A stretch of 64,000 bases of DNA, from NCBI GenBank assembly GCA_965153355.1, contig OZ231127.1, positions 87,420,001-87,484,000 of the forward strand. The letters are read 5' to 3'. The stretch is from Flaccisagitta enflata. Its lineage: Eukaryota; Chaetognatha; Sagittoidea; Aphragmophora. The translations under genes and the position numbers were made by a program. Under the pieces are notes generated by a model. That model had not been told where the DNA came from, did no database searches, and was given only the letters and a program-made list of their open reading frames with translations. Shown piece after piece: positions 1 through 12,013 of this stretch (the first letter of the stretch is position 1; every line of letters begins with the position of its first letter).

Positions 1-317
1 AACCAAAGCTGAATCGAAATCGAAGTTTACAGTGACTAACTGACCGAAACCGAAACTGAAGTTTACCGAAGTCAGAAACCGAAGTTACTTTTTTTAGTTA
101 TACATAACGCTACTTCGCTTTATCTGTCAGTTGGTTCTCATTTTCCTTTGTTAGCGTTTTTTTAGCATTTTAAGCTCACTGCTCCAACCTAAAGGCCACA
201 GTGACTTTCCCCATCACTGCCCCTGCCTATCTGTATGCGACTAGAGTAGGGCTTCATGTATCTGGCTTTGTTTGATTATATTGAATAAAACAAGCAAAAT
301 GTTTTCCTTTATGCAAG

Positions 318-321
<4 letters not shown>

Positions 322-381
<60 letters not shown>
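322..381. repeat. (GA)n microsatellite
   Basis: Near-perfect GA dinucleotide run abutting the family A copy at 391; the matching tract in copy 2 is 2274-2350. Confidence 0.97.
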
Positions 382-390
<9 letters not shown>

Positions 391-394
<4 letters not shown>

Positions 395-529
395 CGAGCC
401 GAAGTCGCGTGCGGGTGGGCAGGAGCGGCGAAAAAGCTAAAAAAGCTAAGTGGGACCGACCGACAGACGGACCGACCGACCAACAGACGGACAGAGTGGG
501 TCATAGAGTCGCGTGCACGCGACTAAAAA
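391..529 (-). mobile_element. Family A element (Helentron-associated-like), 5' copy in duplication
   Basis: Reference description of family A. Read on its own sense strand (minus here) the element starts TTTTTAGTCGCGTGCACGCG, a perfect palindrome centred on TGCA, continues CTCTA..CCCGCTTTGTC, then a tetranucleotide array of the type (GTCY)n, a spacer with CACTTTAC-like and CTGCCCA motifs, and ends GCACGCGACTTCGG followed by CGTGTATCCGGCCTTGTT. AGTCGCGTGC is therefore present near both ends in inverted orientation. Palindromic and subterminal inverted repeats plus an internal GTCY array are known from DINE-1/mini-me and Helentron-associated elements; assignment to that group is inference. This copy is truncated at the GA tract. 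Confidence 0.7.
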
Positions 530-977
530 GAAAGAAAGAAAGAAAAAAAGAAAGAGAAACAAAAAAGACATGGAAAAAAACCAATAAAGATACAAAAAAA
601 TATCATAAAAAAAGGTATACATATGAATGATAAAAAACTAAAACTCATAAGAAAAAATACAAAGAATATCATTTTTTCATCAAAAGTTGATAGGTTAAGT
701 AAAAAGAATATTTTGTATTAAAAAAAAAAATCAAATCAAATTCTATACAAAATCTATTTCTTAATATTTTTTAAATTGTAATAGGAGATATAATGAAATA
801 TTATTTACTAACATTAATTTTTGTAAAAAAATTTAATATATATTTCTTTATTTGAAATCAACCTATGAAGAAAAAATAATTTTTTTTGTAATCATTTATA
901 TTTATACCTGTTTTTACGATATTTTTTCTTCCTGTTTTTTTCACTGTCTTTTTTTTCATATATGTCTTTTTTGTTTT

Positions 978-1110
<133 letters not shown>

Positions 1111-1419
1111 TAAATGAAGCATTTGCTTTCAACAAAAAAATAATTTTGATTTTGATTATTGAGGCAGTGCCCTGACCCGAAGGTCGAAGCCGAAGGCAAA
1201 GTTAACTTTCAGACAATCCCTAAACATGCACACACGCGCGCACACACACAAGCGCGCACACACAAACACACACACACTTACACACACAGGGACAGACGGC
1301 ACAGACAGACTTAAATCAACAAACAAGGCCGAAGAAATTTTTGTAAAAGAAAATTGATTTGCACTGTCAAGGATTTAGTTGCAAGCAAAGCATCAAGTCT
1401 CGATTGGCTATCTTTCCTT

Positions 1420-1661
1420 TTTTAGTCGCGTGCACGCGACTCTACACCCCGCTTTGTCCATCTGTCCGTCCGTTGGTTGGTTGGTTGGCCGGTCTGTCTG
1501 TCGGTCCGTCACACTTTTACTTTTTTTATCAATTTTATTCCCTTAAGTCATTTTAAGTCATTTTAGAGTATACTAAGTCATTTTAGAGTATACTAAGTCA
1601 TTTTAAGTCTTTCTAAGTCATTCTGTAAGTCTCGCACGCGACTTATAAGTTGGCCTTGTTT
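1420..1661 (+). mobile_element. Family A element
   Basis: Plus orientation, from TTTAGTCGCG to TTGGCCTTGTTT. The tetranucleotide block is GGTT/TGTC rich. The middle carries a local duplication of an AAGTCATTTTAGAGTATACT-like 20-mer. Confidence 0.75.
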
Positions 1662-2267
1662 GAAGAGGAAAGGAGGGATTAGGAAAAGGAAGAGCAGATG
1701 CATGTTTTGTTGTGGAATCATCTTTCATGTCAGAGGGCAATTCTGGAGTCCCAATTTGCATGTTCGATAGGAAAAGTAAACAAAAAATCAAACTTCGGTT
1801 TTTTGACCTACTGAATTCGGTGACCTACTGATAACTGACGACTCCGGATTCAGTGACGGAGCTGGGAGAGTGATCCGTACAGTAAAAACAGTTCGAATCG
1901 GAGGTTCGGTCGGTCTGTAGTTGTAACTAGAGGTCGACCGAAGGAAGGTAAACCAAAGCTGAATCGAAATCGAAGTTTACAGTGACTAACTGACCGAAAC
2001 CGAAACTGAAGTTTACCGAAGTCAGAAACCGAAGTTACTTTTTTTAGTTATACATAACGCTACTTCGCTTTATCTGTCAGTTGGTTCTCATTTTCCTTTG
2101 TTAGCGTTTTTTTAGCATTTTAAGCTCACTGCTCCAACCTAAAGGCCACAGTGACTTTCCCCATCACTGCCCCTGCCTATCTGTATGCAACTAGAGTAGG
2201 GCTTCATGTATCTGGCTTTGTTTGATTATATTGAATAAAGCAAGTAAAATGTTTTTCTTTATGCAAG

Positions 2268-2351
<84 letters not shown>

Positions 2352-2353
2352 GA

Positions 2354-2505
2354 AAACAAGGCCATATACACGAGCCGAAGTCGCGTGCGGGTGGGCAGGA
2401 GCGGCGAAAAAGCTAAAAAAGCTAAGTGGGACCGACCGACAGACGGACCGACCGACCAACAGACGGACAGAGTGGGTCATAGAGTCGCGTGCACGCGACT
2501 AAAAA
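2354..2505 (-). mobile_element. Family A element
   Basis: Minus orientation with both ends present, from AACAAGGCC to GTCGCGTGCACGCGACTAAA. The internal array is (CCGA)n. It corresponds to 391-529 in duplication copy 1. Confidence 0.75.
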
Positions 2506-2952
2506 GAAAGAAAGAAAGAAAAAAAGAAAGAGAAACAAAAAAGACATGGAAAAAAACCAATAAAGATACAAAAAAATATCATAAAAAAAGGTATACATAT
2601 GAATGATAAAAAACTAAAACTCATAAGAAAAAATACAAAGAATATCATTTTTTCATCAAAAGTTGATAGGTTAAGTAAAAAGAATATTTTGTATTAAAAA
2701 AAAAAATCAAATCAAATTCTATACAAAATCTATTTCTTAATCTTTTTTAAATTGTAACAGGAGATATAATGAAATATTGTTTACTAACATTAATTTTTAT
2801 AAAAAAATTTAATATATATTTCTTTATTTGAAATCAACCTATGAAGAAAAAACATTTTTTTTGTAATCATTTATATTTATACCTGTTTTTTCAATATTTT
2901 TTCTTCCTGTTTTTTTCACTGTCTTTTTTTCTATATATGTCTTTTTTGTTTT

Positions 2953-3153
<201 letters not shown>

Positions 3154-3454
3154 CGTAAATGAAGCATTTGCTTTCAACAAAAAAATAATTTTGATTTTAA
3201 TTATTGGGGCAGTGCCCTGACCCGAAGGTCGAAGCCGAAGGCAGTTAACTCAGACAATCCCAAACACACACACGCGCACACACACACAAGCGCACACACA
3301 AACACACACACACTTACACACACAGGGACAGACGGCACAGACAGACTTAAATCAACAAACAAGACCGAAGAAATTTTTGTAAAAGAAAATTGATTTGCAC
3401 TGTCAAGGATTTAGTTGCAAGCAAAGCATCAAGTCTCGATCGGCGATCTTTCCT

Positions 3455-3697
3455 TTTTTAGTCGCGTGCACGCGACTCTACACCCCGCTTTGTCCATCTG
3501 TCCGTCCGTTGGTTGGTTGGTTGGCCGGTCTGTCTGTCGGTCCGTCACACTTTTACTTTTTTTATCAATTTTATTCCCTTAAGTCATTTTAAGTCATTTT
3601 AGAGTATACTAAGTCATTTTAGAGTATACTAAGTCATTTTAAGTCTTTCTAAGTCATTCTGTAAGTCTCGCACGCGACTTATAAGTTGGCCTTGTTT
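3455..3697 (+). mobile_element. Family A element
   Basis: Copy-2 counterpart of 1420-1661, with the same internal 20-bp duplication. Confidence 0.75.
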
Positions 3698-3894
3698 GAA
3701 GAGGAAAGGAGGGATTAGGAAAAGGAAGAGCAGATGCATGTTTTGTTGTGGAATCATCTTTCATGTCAGAGGGCAATTCTGGAGTCCCAATTTGCATGTT
3801 CGATAGGAAAAGTAAACAAAAAATCAAACTTCGGTTTTTTGACCTACTGAATTCGGTGACCGAATCGGAGGTTCGGTCGGTCTGTAGTTGTAAC

Positions 3895-4165
3895 ACAAGT
3901 CAGATGTTACACAGATCAGATATTACACAGATCAGATGTCTCACAGACCTGATGTAACTCAGGTCAGATGCTAAACAGCTCACATCACTTTCTTGAGATC
4001 AGAAGTCATACAGACCTGATGTAACGCAGGTCAGATGTCACACGGCTCACTTCACTTTCTTGAGATCAGATGTCACACCAACCCTATGTAACGCAGGTCA
4101 GATGCCACACACACCCGATGTAACGCAGGTCATATGTCACACAGCTCACATTACTTTCTTGGGAG
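3895..4165. repeat. Degenerate ~60-85-bp minisatellite
   Basis: Tandem variants of a unit containing CTGATGTAACGCAGGTCAGA and CAGCTCACATCACTTTCTTG. At least three long units plus shorter partial ones begin exactly where duplication copy 2 ends. Confidence 0.75.
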
Positions 4166-4293
4166 CAGAGGTCTCTCTTTTTCTCGTTGTCTGCGTTTTC
4201 CTCGTTCTCCATAGTTGCCATTAGCCCATTAGTCTGATGGATTGTTGCTGCCACCTTTCACGACGCTGGACTGCTGCCGATCCCTCATTTTCT

Positions 4294-4720
4294 AACCTTT
4301 TTAGGTGAGCCATAGCATCTCTATGAGAGGCTCTGTCTGTCGGTATATCGGTCGGTTGATCGGTCACGCTCCACAGTCCATCAAATCCACCCTGATGGAA
4401 AAAAAACACCTAACGCCACTTTATCCCACTCCACCCACCTGCGCTCGAATCAAAAATCGCAGAAAATGTCAAAAATATCTTAGAAACTCATGTTGTACAA
4501 CTCTCATGTTTCTCGTCGTTTCATTCATAATCATATTCAGCTAAGGATAGGTTTGATAAAGCTAGTCCATCGGTCTGTTGGTCGGTTCGTTGAAAAATCG
4601 CAGAAAATGTTTAAAATCTCATGAAATCTTATCCCGAGCATCATTTATAATACTCGTCATTTCATTCAATTTCATCGGGAAAAAAGACAGTCATATTCGA
4701 GAAAAACAAGGTTTTCATTT
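4294..4720 (+). repeat. Family B interspersed repeat
   Basis: Starts TTTTTAGGTGAGCCATAGCA, then CTCT..GAGAGGCTCTGTCTGTC with a short GTCY-like array, then ATCGCAGAAAATGT and CATTCA..ATCATATTCA motifs that occur twice. Related copies are near 5943-6030, 6468-6530, 16661-16958 and 25595-25690. Its start is laid out like family A (hairpin CGCCATAGCACC-type end, then a GTCY array), suggesting a relative. Confidence 0.6.
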
Positions 4721-4834
4721 TCTCATCCGGCTGATTGCACCCTTGGACGAAATTAGTAAATTTGATAATTTTCTTTCATTTGGTGCCAAGCAATAAAGAA
4801 GTATATAGATGTTTGTTTGAGCATAGAAATACAA

Positions 4835-4948
4835 AAAACATGTTTATGAGCGTAGCTCCTCATCTGTGAGGGTGTTTTTCAGTATTCTAGCTCAAATAGC
4901 TCATTTAGCTCAATCTTTCTTTCTGATTTTTAATGGGATGATTTTTAA
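4835..4948 (+). repeat. Family I ~130-bp repeat, unit 1
   Basis: Shares CATGT..TGAGCGTAGCT and AGCTCATTTAGCT with 5560-5690 and 5695-5830. A family D/E element (4950-5559) separates unit 1 from unit 2. Confidence 0.55.
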
Positions 4949-4949
4949 T

Positions 4950-5559
4950 ACGTTGCCCCTTAGTGAGTATATGTGGGTGTGTGAAGGGGGGCCGCTGACC
5001 TATGCTTAGTAAGTTTTGAAACTCTAGGCTTGAATTTTAGCATCAAAAATGGGATTTGAGCCATGAGGCTGTGATATGAGCCTTGAGGCTGTGATGTGAG
5101 CCTCGAGGCAGTGATTTGATTCTCGAGGTGGTGATTTGAGCCTTGAGATGGTGATTTAAGCCTCAAGGGGGTGATTTAAGCCTCAAGACGGTGATTTGAG
5201 CCTCGAGACTGTGGTTTGAGCCAAGATGCTAGGATTTAAGCCAAGACCCTGGGATTTGAGCATCGAGGCTGGGATTTGAGGCTCGAGGCTGGGATTTGAG
5301 GCATTAGGCTGGGATTTGAGGCATAAGGCTGGGGTTTGAGCATCAAGGCAGGAGTTTGAGCCTTGAGGCTAGGATTTTGGCCTTGAGTCAAGAATTTGGG
5401 CCTTGAGTCGAGAATCTGGGCCTCAAGGCTGGGATTTGAGCCTCAAGGCTAGGATATGAGCTCTGAAGGGGGTGGATGGACGGAGAAGAAGAAGGAGGAG
5501 AAATTTGTCCTGTGTGAAAGCATAGGTCATCGGCCCCTTCGGGGCCGCTGCCCAAAAAA
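4950..5559 (-). mobile_element. Family E cassette element (minisatellite core, inverted arms)
   Basis: Bounded by CGTTGCCCCTTA..GGCCGCTGACCTATGCTT on the left and AGCATAGGTCATCGGCCCCT followed by TCGGGGCCGCTGCCC on the right. The arms enclose a 20-bp minisatellite (about 5030-5490) with a consensus close to GGGATTTGAGCCTCGAGGCT. It has the same structure as the elements at 10252-10812 and 63250-64000 but lies in the opposite orientation. No coding frame is supported. Confidence 0.75.
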
Positions 5560-5840
5560 GCATGTGAGTGCGCATAGCTGCTCCTTGGGGGTGTTTTTTA
5601 GTTTTCAGCTCATTAAGCTCATTTAGCTGTCTTTTTTTTTCTGATCTTAAACTGGATAGATAAATGAATGGTTTGATGTAAGCTTGCAATTACAAGAAAG
5701 CATGTCATTGAGCTTAGCTGGTTATCTTGTTCAGTGATTTTGAGTATTTTAGTTCATCTAGCTCATTCGACTGAGTCCTATTTTACTCTGATTTTCAATG
5801 CAATCAATACATACAATTGCTCTTGATTTGAAAAAAAATT
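5560..5840 (+). repeat. Family I repeats, units 2 and 3
   Basis: Two further ~130-bp units in direct orientation, each with CATGT, a TAGCTGG/TAGCTGCT motif, AGCTCAT..AGCTCATTTAGCTG-like sequence and a CTGAT-containing tail. Confidence 0.5.
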
Positions 5841-6031
5841 GCAGTGACTGAAGACGAAAGCTTGGTGAAAAATGACCAACGCTTGCGAATTTTTTCCCCA
5901 CGGCAACAGCTGCCATTACTGGTATTCAAGTACGGTTAGATCTTAAGAAGCGGGTCCGTCGGTCCGTCGTTTGGTTTGTTGTAGAGTGAAAAATCGCAAA
6001 AAATGTTTAAATCTCATAAAAACTCATATTA

Positions 6032-6265
6032 TGTGTGGTCAACGATACCCGTTGGCCGTTGCCCTGCTTTGCATGATTGTGAGAGGAAGCAGGGAAGCGG
6101 CCCCAAAAGAGACGAAGTCCTGTTGAACACAGGGGCACTTTTGGTCGTTCACTCGTCCGTCCGTCCATCCGTCTATCCATACCCCCAAGCCCTCTCAAGC
6201 CTGAAATCTGCCCTTTCAGGCTTGAAATCTACCCTCTCAGGCTTTGAATCAGTGAGGACAGGTTT
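6032..6265 (+). mobile_element. Family D arm and core fragment
   Basis: Contains the arm motifs GTGGTCAACGATACCCGTTG and AAGCGGCCCCAAAAGAGACG, then GTCCTGTTGAACACAGGGG, a short (CCGT)n array and copies of a CTCTCAGGCTTGAAATCTGC core. An inverted match to the core lies at 7505-7690, so this may be one element interrupted by about 1.2 kb. Confidence 0.6.
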
Positions 6266-6756
6266 ATGCCTTGAGAGTAGAGTTGAGAGTGACTCTGGTT
6301 TTCAATCACCACCGATTTTCAGGGATTTTCTTTTGCCACCACCGTTTTTCGTTTTTTTCAGTGATTTTTACTCTGCATCTGCTCCCCATGTTAGGGTTGA
6401 TCAGATGCATTGTGCTTGATAATCATCTAAGTCCCTTCTATGAAATGGAAGTGCATAGGTTTCTTGCACTTTTTAGGTGTGCCAAAACACCTCTTTAACC
6501 AGCTGTGTCTGTCTGTCTGTTGGTTGGTAAATGTTTTACGATCCACCTTATTGGTCTACTTGGCCTTGTTACAACATTTCTTGAGTTTGCTTTATGACTT
6601 TTGTTTCAAGTGCTGCCAAGCAGAGAAAAATCCTTTATTCCTATACAGATTTACTGGCATTCTTGACACCATGGTCAAAAGGATGACCTATGCCTTTAAA
6701 TGAAAAAAAAGAATTCTATCATGTTTGTGTCATGATCTGTATGTTTATCTCTGTTT
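6266..6756. other. Unassigned stretch with family B fragment
   Basis: Holds CACCACCGTTTTTCG-like sequence, which reappears inverted near 7415-7500, and a family B start at 6468. No gene is recognised. Confidence 0.5.
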
Positions 6757-6955
6757 TTTAGTTGCCGACACGCAAATCTATAAGAGGCTTTGTCCATCCG
6801 TCCATTGGTCTATCTGTTGGTCTGTAGAGGTGATCAAGTCAAAAAGTGGGAAAACGAGCTTTCTGTGTATGTGTGTGTGGGAAAGTGGGTTGGGTGGGGC
6901 ATTGGGTGTGCCCACCTGTCCGCAACAATATTGTGACCCCATGTCACTTGTTGAT
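6757..6955 (+). repeat. Family C repeat
   Basis: Starts TTAGTTGCCGACACGCAAAT, then CTATAAGAGGCTTTGTCC and a CCGT/TCTG block, and ends CCGCAACAATATTGTGACCC followed by GTCACTTGTT. A second copy at 45843-46221 has a much larger (CCGT)n block. Confidence 0.65.
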
Positions 6956-6980
6956 GTCAGTCAGTCTGTTAGTATTGTTT

Positions 6981-6983
<3 letters not shown>

Positions 6984-7059
<76 letters not shown>

Positions 7060-7092
7060 TTTTCTCTCTCTCTCTCTCTCTCTCTCCTTTTT
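6984..7092. repeat. (CT)n microsatellite
   Basis: CT runs interrupted once by CCTTTTT. Confidence 0.97.
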
Positions 7093-7414
7093 CTTTTTCT
7101 TCTTCTTCTTGCTTTCATTACTGGACTTTCTCTCTTTTTGGTGAAAACAAAATTGGCATCAGTGACATGCTCAATGAGTACAAACAGCTAGGTAAATCAT
7201 GACATCTTGAACTAAGGATGTTGTTATCATTTCTCAAACTGGGTAAAAAACAAACTCGCTTATTAAAACTGGCATCAAATACTCTTTTCTTCTCACTATG
7301 GCTATTGTAAAATAGAGGATTTTTGTTTTTCCTGCAATATTTAATGATCGACTTGCGCATTTTCTGATTTATGATAGAAACTTCCACAAATTGAAGAGCA
7401 GTTGGGGAAAGGAG

Positions 7415-7730
7415 AAAAAAACGGTGAAAAACCGATAATCCAAATCACTGAATCAGTGAAAATTGGCATTCACTCCACCGTTTTTTCGGTTGGTGAATCA
7501 CCGAATCTCAAGCCTACTTGAGAGGACAGATTTCAGGCCTGATAGGGAAAATTCAAAACCTGAGAGGGCAGATTCAAGGCCTGATAGAGCAAATTTCAGG
7601 CCTTAGGGGGCAGATTCAAGGCTGGAGAGGGCAGGTTTCAGGCTTGAGATGGTAGATTTCAGTCCTGAGAGGGCAGATTTCAGACCTGGGAGGGCCAGGT
7701 GAGGGGATGAATAAACGGACAAACGGATGA
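7415..7730 (-). mobile_element. Family D core fragment, inverted
   Basis: Minisatellite with a unit near GAGAGGGCAGATTTCAGGCC, in opposite orientation to 6190-6260. It ends beside the (GT)n tract at 7733. Confidence 0.5.
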
Positions 7731-7732
7731 AC

Positions 7733-7966
<234 letters not shown>

Positions 7967-8071
7967 TACACCTTTGAAGGAGCTGCCATTTTTTTGGCCT
8001 CTCTTTTCCTGGCATCGTTTTGCTCCAATGATTCGATCCAATCTAATTTCGTGGCTCTTTTCTTTCTTGAA

Positions 8072-8535
<464 letters not shown>

Positions 8536-8539
8536 GGTT

Positions 8540-8798
8540 TAGTGAGAAAGTCTAATGAGATAGTTGTTAAGATCTACAGGTTAATCAGTAAATGTTCACC
8601 TTTTTGGGGAAGGGCGGAGAGGGAATCTCCAACATATTTCTTTTGGTTTGCCTGGAACATGAATGACCTATGGCCTTCTTTTCAGACAGTGAGTTCGTGG
8701 TTCATTTCTTCTATCGGGACTCGGACTTCTTTGTTTGCAATGCTTGACCTCCCGTGCAACTATAACGTACAAGACATCCCGTACAAGTACTTCATGAC
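8540..8798. other. Unique sequence flanking the hAT-type element
   Basis: About 260 bp of non-repetitive, balanced-composition sequence that continues at 9686-9795 once the hAT-type element is removed. It contains a TTCTTTTCAG acceptor-like site at 8684-8693 and a plus frame that stays open across the empty site. No protein family is recognised, so no gene is called. Confidence 0.35.
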
Positions 8799-9004
8799 CA
8801 GCCCTGATTTTAGAGCGGGCCCGCGGGCCCGAGGCCCGCATTTTTGCTGTCGGGCCCGCAAGTTTTTCCAAATGAGGGCCCGACGGGCCCGCTCATGTTT
8901 GGCTTATTATTTTTTTATTAATGCTGAAGTGGTATATTGATTTTCGTTTGTTTCAATTATATTTCCTTTTCTTTTTTCTCTTTCTTTTTTCTCTTTCTTT
9001 TTTC

Positions 9005-9044
<40 letters not shown>

Positions 9045-9677
9045 TTTTTCTTACTTTCTTTCTTTCTTTCTCTCTCTTTTCTTTTCTATCTTTTCTTTAC
9101 TTTTCTATCTTTTTTTTGATTCTTTCTTTGTTTGTATGTTTCTTTCATTCTTTCCTCCTATTTCTCTTTTCTTTTTTTTTTCTTTCTTTATTAGAAACAT
9201 CAAATTTTTTTGCAGCAACGCTACAAGGGACAGAATCCTGTTGAACACAGGAGGACTTCCATACTTATTTGTCACTCAGTTTGTATGTTTATCCCCCCCC
9301 CCCTATCAGACCTCTTGGGCTTCAAATCAGGCCCCTCAGGTCGGGTTTTGCAGAACACATTTAACCTTTGAGCAACTGTTTTTTTTTTCTTTCTTTCTTT
9401 CTTTCCTTCCTTCCTTTCTGTGTTCCTTTCTTTTTCTTTCTTTCTTTCTTTCTGTCTTTCTTTTCTTACTTCCTTTCCTTCTTTCCTATCTCTTTTTCTA
9501 TCTTATTCTCTCTCTTTCTTTTTTCCTTTCTTTCTATCTCTCTCTCTTTCTGTCTTTCTTTCTTTCTTTCTATTGACAGTAAATTTGTCGGGCCCGCTGT
9601 TTTTCAGTCGGGCCTGCTAAATTTGATGGAAGCGTGCCCGACTGGCCCGCTCAGAAAAATCACTAAGATCAGGGCTG
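8799..9677. mobile_element. Non-autonomous hAT-type DNA transposon, 879 bp
   Basis: Ends are CAGCCCTGAT at 8799 and the reverse complement ATCAGGGCTG at 9668-9677. The flanks carry a perfect 8-bp direct repeat TTCATGAC (8791-8798 and 9678-9685). Terminal CAG and 8-bp target duplications are hAT-superfamily hallmarks. Just inside both ends lie GGGCCCGC-rich segments (8815-8905 and 9588-9655) in inverted arrangement. The middle is pyrimidine SSR plus a family D fragment near 9215-9340. No transposase frame is present. Confidence 0.85.
8960..9570. repeat. (CTTT)n tracts inside the hAT-type element
   Basis: Two pyrimidine tracts, 8960-9190 and 9380-9572, flank a non-SSR segment with family D motifs (CCTGTTGAACACAGG at 9238). 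Confidence 0.9.
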
Positions 9678-9803
9678 TTCATGACATTTCACAGTCTGAA
9701 CCTTTACAGGTCAAGATAGAATTAGTAAGCTCCGCAAAGCGCACACTTGGACCATCGCATCAGCAACCATCATTATCTAGGAAATTCGATAAGAAAAAAA
9801 AGA

Positions 9804-9957
9804 AACAAGGCCGTATACACGAGCCGAAGTCGCGTGCGGGTGGGCAGGAGCGGCGAAAAAGCTAAGGGTTACCGACCGACGGACCGACGGACCGACCGAC
9901 CGACCGACCGACAGACGGACAGAGTGGGTCATAGAGTCGCGTGCACGCGACTAAAAA
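9804..9957 (-). mobile_element. Family A element
   Basis: Both ends present. A (CCGA)n array at 9870-9915 lies between GGCAGGAGCGGCG and AGAGTGGGTCATAGAG. Confidence 0.75.
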
Positions 9958-10069
9958 AAACATTGCTTGAAGAGTGTTTTTTTTTTTTTTTTTTTTTCAG
10001 GCTAAAATTGGGAAATATCTCAATGACACAATCTTTAATTCCAAAATGACGATTCTTGGGCGAAGGAAT

Positions 10070-10251
10070 GGAATTGATTGACTGCACTGCATTGAAGGCA
10101 CAAACCCACCAGTGGTGGGCCACCACCCCGTGGGCTAAATGTCGGTTTCCTTCTTCTGAACCATGGCCCCACTCCCTGTATCAATGACCACCCCTGGCCA
10201 TCGAATGCTTTTCCCACTATACTGTTCTCTTTATTCGTCTTCTCCTCTTCT
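10070..10251. other. Unassigned sequence before family E element
   Basis: Non-repetitive, with the palindrome CACCAGTGGTGGGCCACCAC near 10109. No gene seen. Confidence 0.4.
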
Positions 10252-10812
10252 TTTTGGGCAGCGGCCCCGAAGGGGCCGATGACCTATGCTTTTTCACATA
10301 GGGGAAATTTCTCCTCCTTCTTCTCCATCTTCTTCTCCGTCCACCCCCCCCCCTCGAGGCCCAAATCCTAGTCTCGAGGCCTAAATCCCAGCCTTGAGGC
10401 TCAAATCCCAGCCTAAGGGATCAAATCTCAGTCTTGAGGCTCAAATCCCAGCCTCAAGGCTCAACCAAAGCCTCAAAGCTCAAATCTCAGCCTCAAGGCT
10501 GAAATCCCAGACCCAAGGCTCAAATCATAGTCTCGTGCCCCAAATCCTAGCCTCAAGGCTCAAATCCCAGCCTCCAAGCTAAAATCCCACCCTTGAGGCT
10601 CAAATCCCAGCCTCAGGGCTCAAATCTCAGCCTTAAGGCCCCAAAATAGCCTCCAGGCTCTAATTCAATCTGTGAAGTTCGAATAAAAACAGCATAGGTC
10701 ATCGGCCCCTTCAGGGCCGCTGCCCCTCTAACCACCTCACACCCACAAACATTCACATCGGGGCAACGGGTACCGCTGACCATCTAACGCTTTTGCGACT
10801 ATTTCTCTTTAA
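10252..10812 (+). mobile_element. Family E cassette element
   Basis: Left arm is TTTTTGGGCAGCGGCCCCGA then GGGGCCGATGACCTATGCT; right arm is AGCATAGGTCATCGGCCCCT then GGGCCGCTGCCC, so the arms form a ~35-bp inverted repeat. The core (about 10355-10660) is a 20-bp minisatellite close to CTTGAGGCTCAAATCCCAGC. An extra right-hand module runs to about 10812 (CGGGGCAACGGGTACCGCTG, ACCATCTAACGCTTTTGC). Confidence 0.8.
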
Positions 10813-11023
10813 GAATCTTGTTCTTCCGATCCTTCTTACTTGTTATTTTCTTTTCTAATTTTTCATTGTTGTCGAAATTTTTCCTTTCAAATCGTTTTCT
10901 TTTAGCCTTTGCCTCAGCGGTGGTCTTTGGAACGCCCTTGGCCTTGTTTCTCTTGTTGTTCTGCAATATGCTTAAATCTCTGTTTAGGTGGTAAATTGAA
11001 ATACATCGCCCATTATTCAACAA
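10799..11023 (-). CDS. Possible small lysine-rich ORF, unknown
   Basis: A 74-codon minus-strand frame starting with ATG at 11023. Its second half is very basic (Lys/Arg/Glu-rich, predicted helical). Unlike most open frames here it is not a simple repeat. An acceptor-like TATTGCAG lies inside it, so it could instead be a terminal exon beginning near 10958. No family is recognised and nothing independent supports expression. The 3' end overlaps the outer module of the family E element, which argues against conservation. Confidence 0.2.
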   Translation of the reverse strand: MLNNGRCISIYHLNRDLSILQNNKRNKAKGVPKTTAEAKAKRKRFERKNFDNNEKLEKKITSKKDRKNKILKEK

Positions 11024-11091
11024 AAAAATGTGAAAAGAAGGCGCAATGTTAGTTTGTTACAACCCGATATAACTTTTTTCTTGCGATTGTT

Positions 11092-11651
<560 letters not shown>

Positions 11652-11764
11652 ACTTCCCCTCCACGAGACGTGCCTTCCCTTGGCATCTTTTCCTTCGTGT
11701 GTTAACGATGTTCGACCTCTTTTCTCGAATGAACGCGGAAATAACAAGATGAGCCTTTCTCTTT

Positions 11765-12013
11765 GGACGTGTTTCTAGTGATGACCAAAAACGCGTTTAT
11801 TCCTGTAGAATGTGTTTACAGCGTAAACAAATATTCAGGAATTTCAACTGTCCCACGAGGGAGTGAGCAAAGTGAAAGAGCGAGCCCGCGAACGGAGCGT
11901 AGCAAAGCGGAACGCTGCAGAGTGGTGAGCGGAGTAAATGGTGCGAGCGAACGAACGTAGCGATCGACTGAGTGGCCCGTTAAAAACGCGATTGTCTTTG
12001 ACTAGAAACGCCC
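11765..12013 (-). mobile_element. Family F MITE, ~250 bp
   Basis: Terminal GGACGTGTTTCTAGTGATGA.. and the inverted partner ..GACTAGAAACGCCCC, with ACGCGTTT-type sequence inside each end and an AGTGAGCRAAG-like purine-skewed middle. Copies are at 36432-36693, 59097-59337 and 62605-62855; this one is inverted relative to the last three. Confidence 0.7.
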
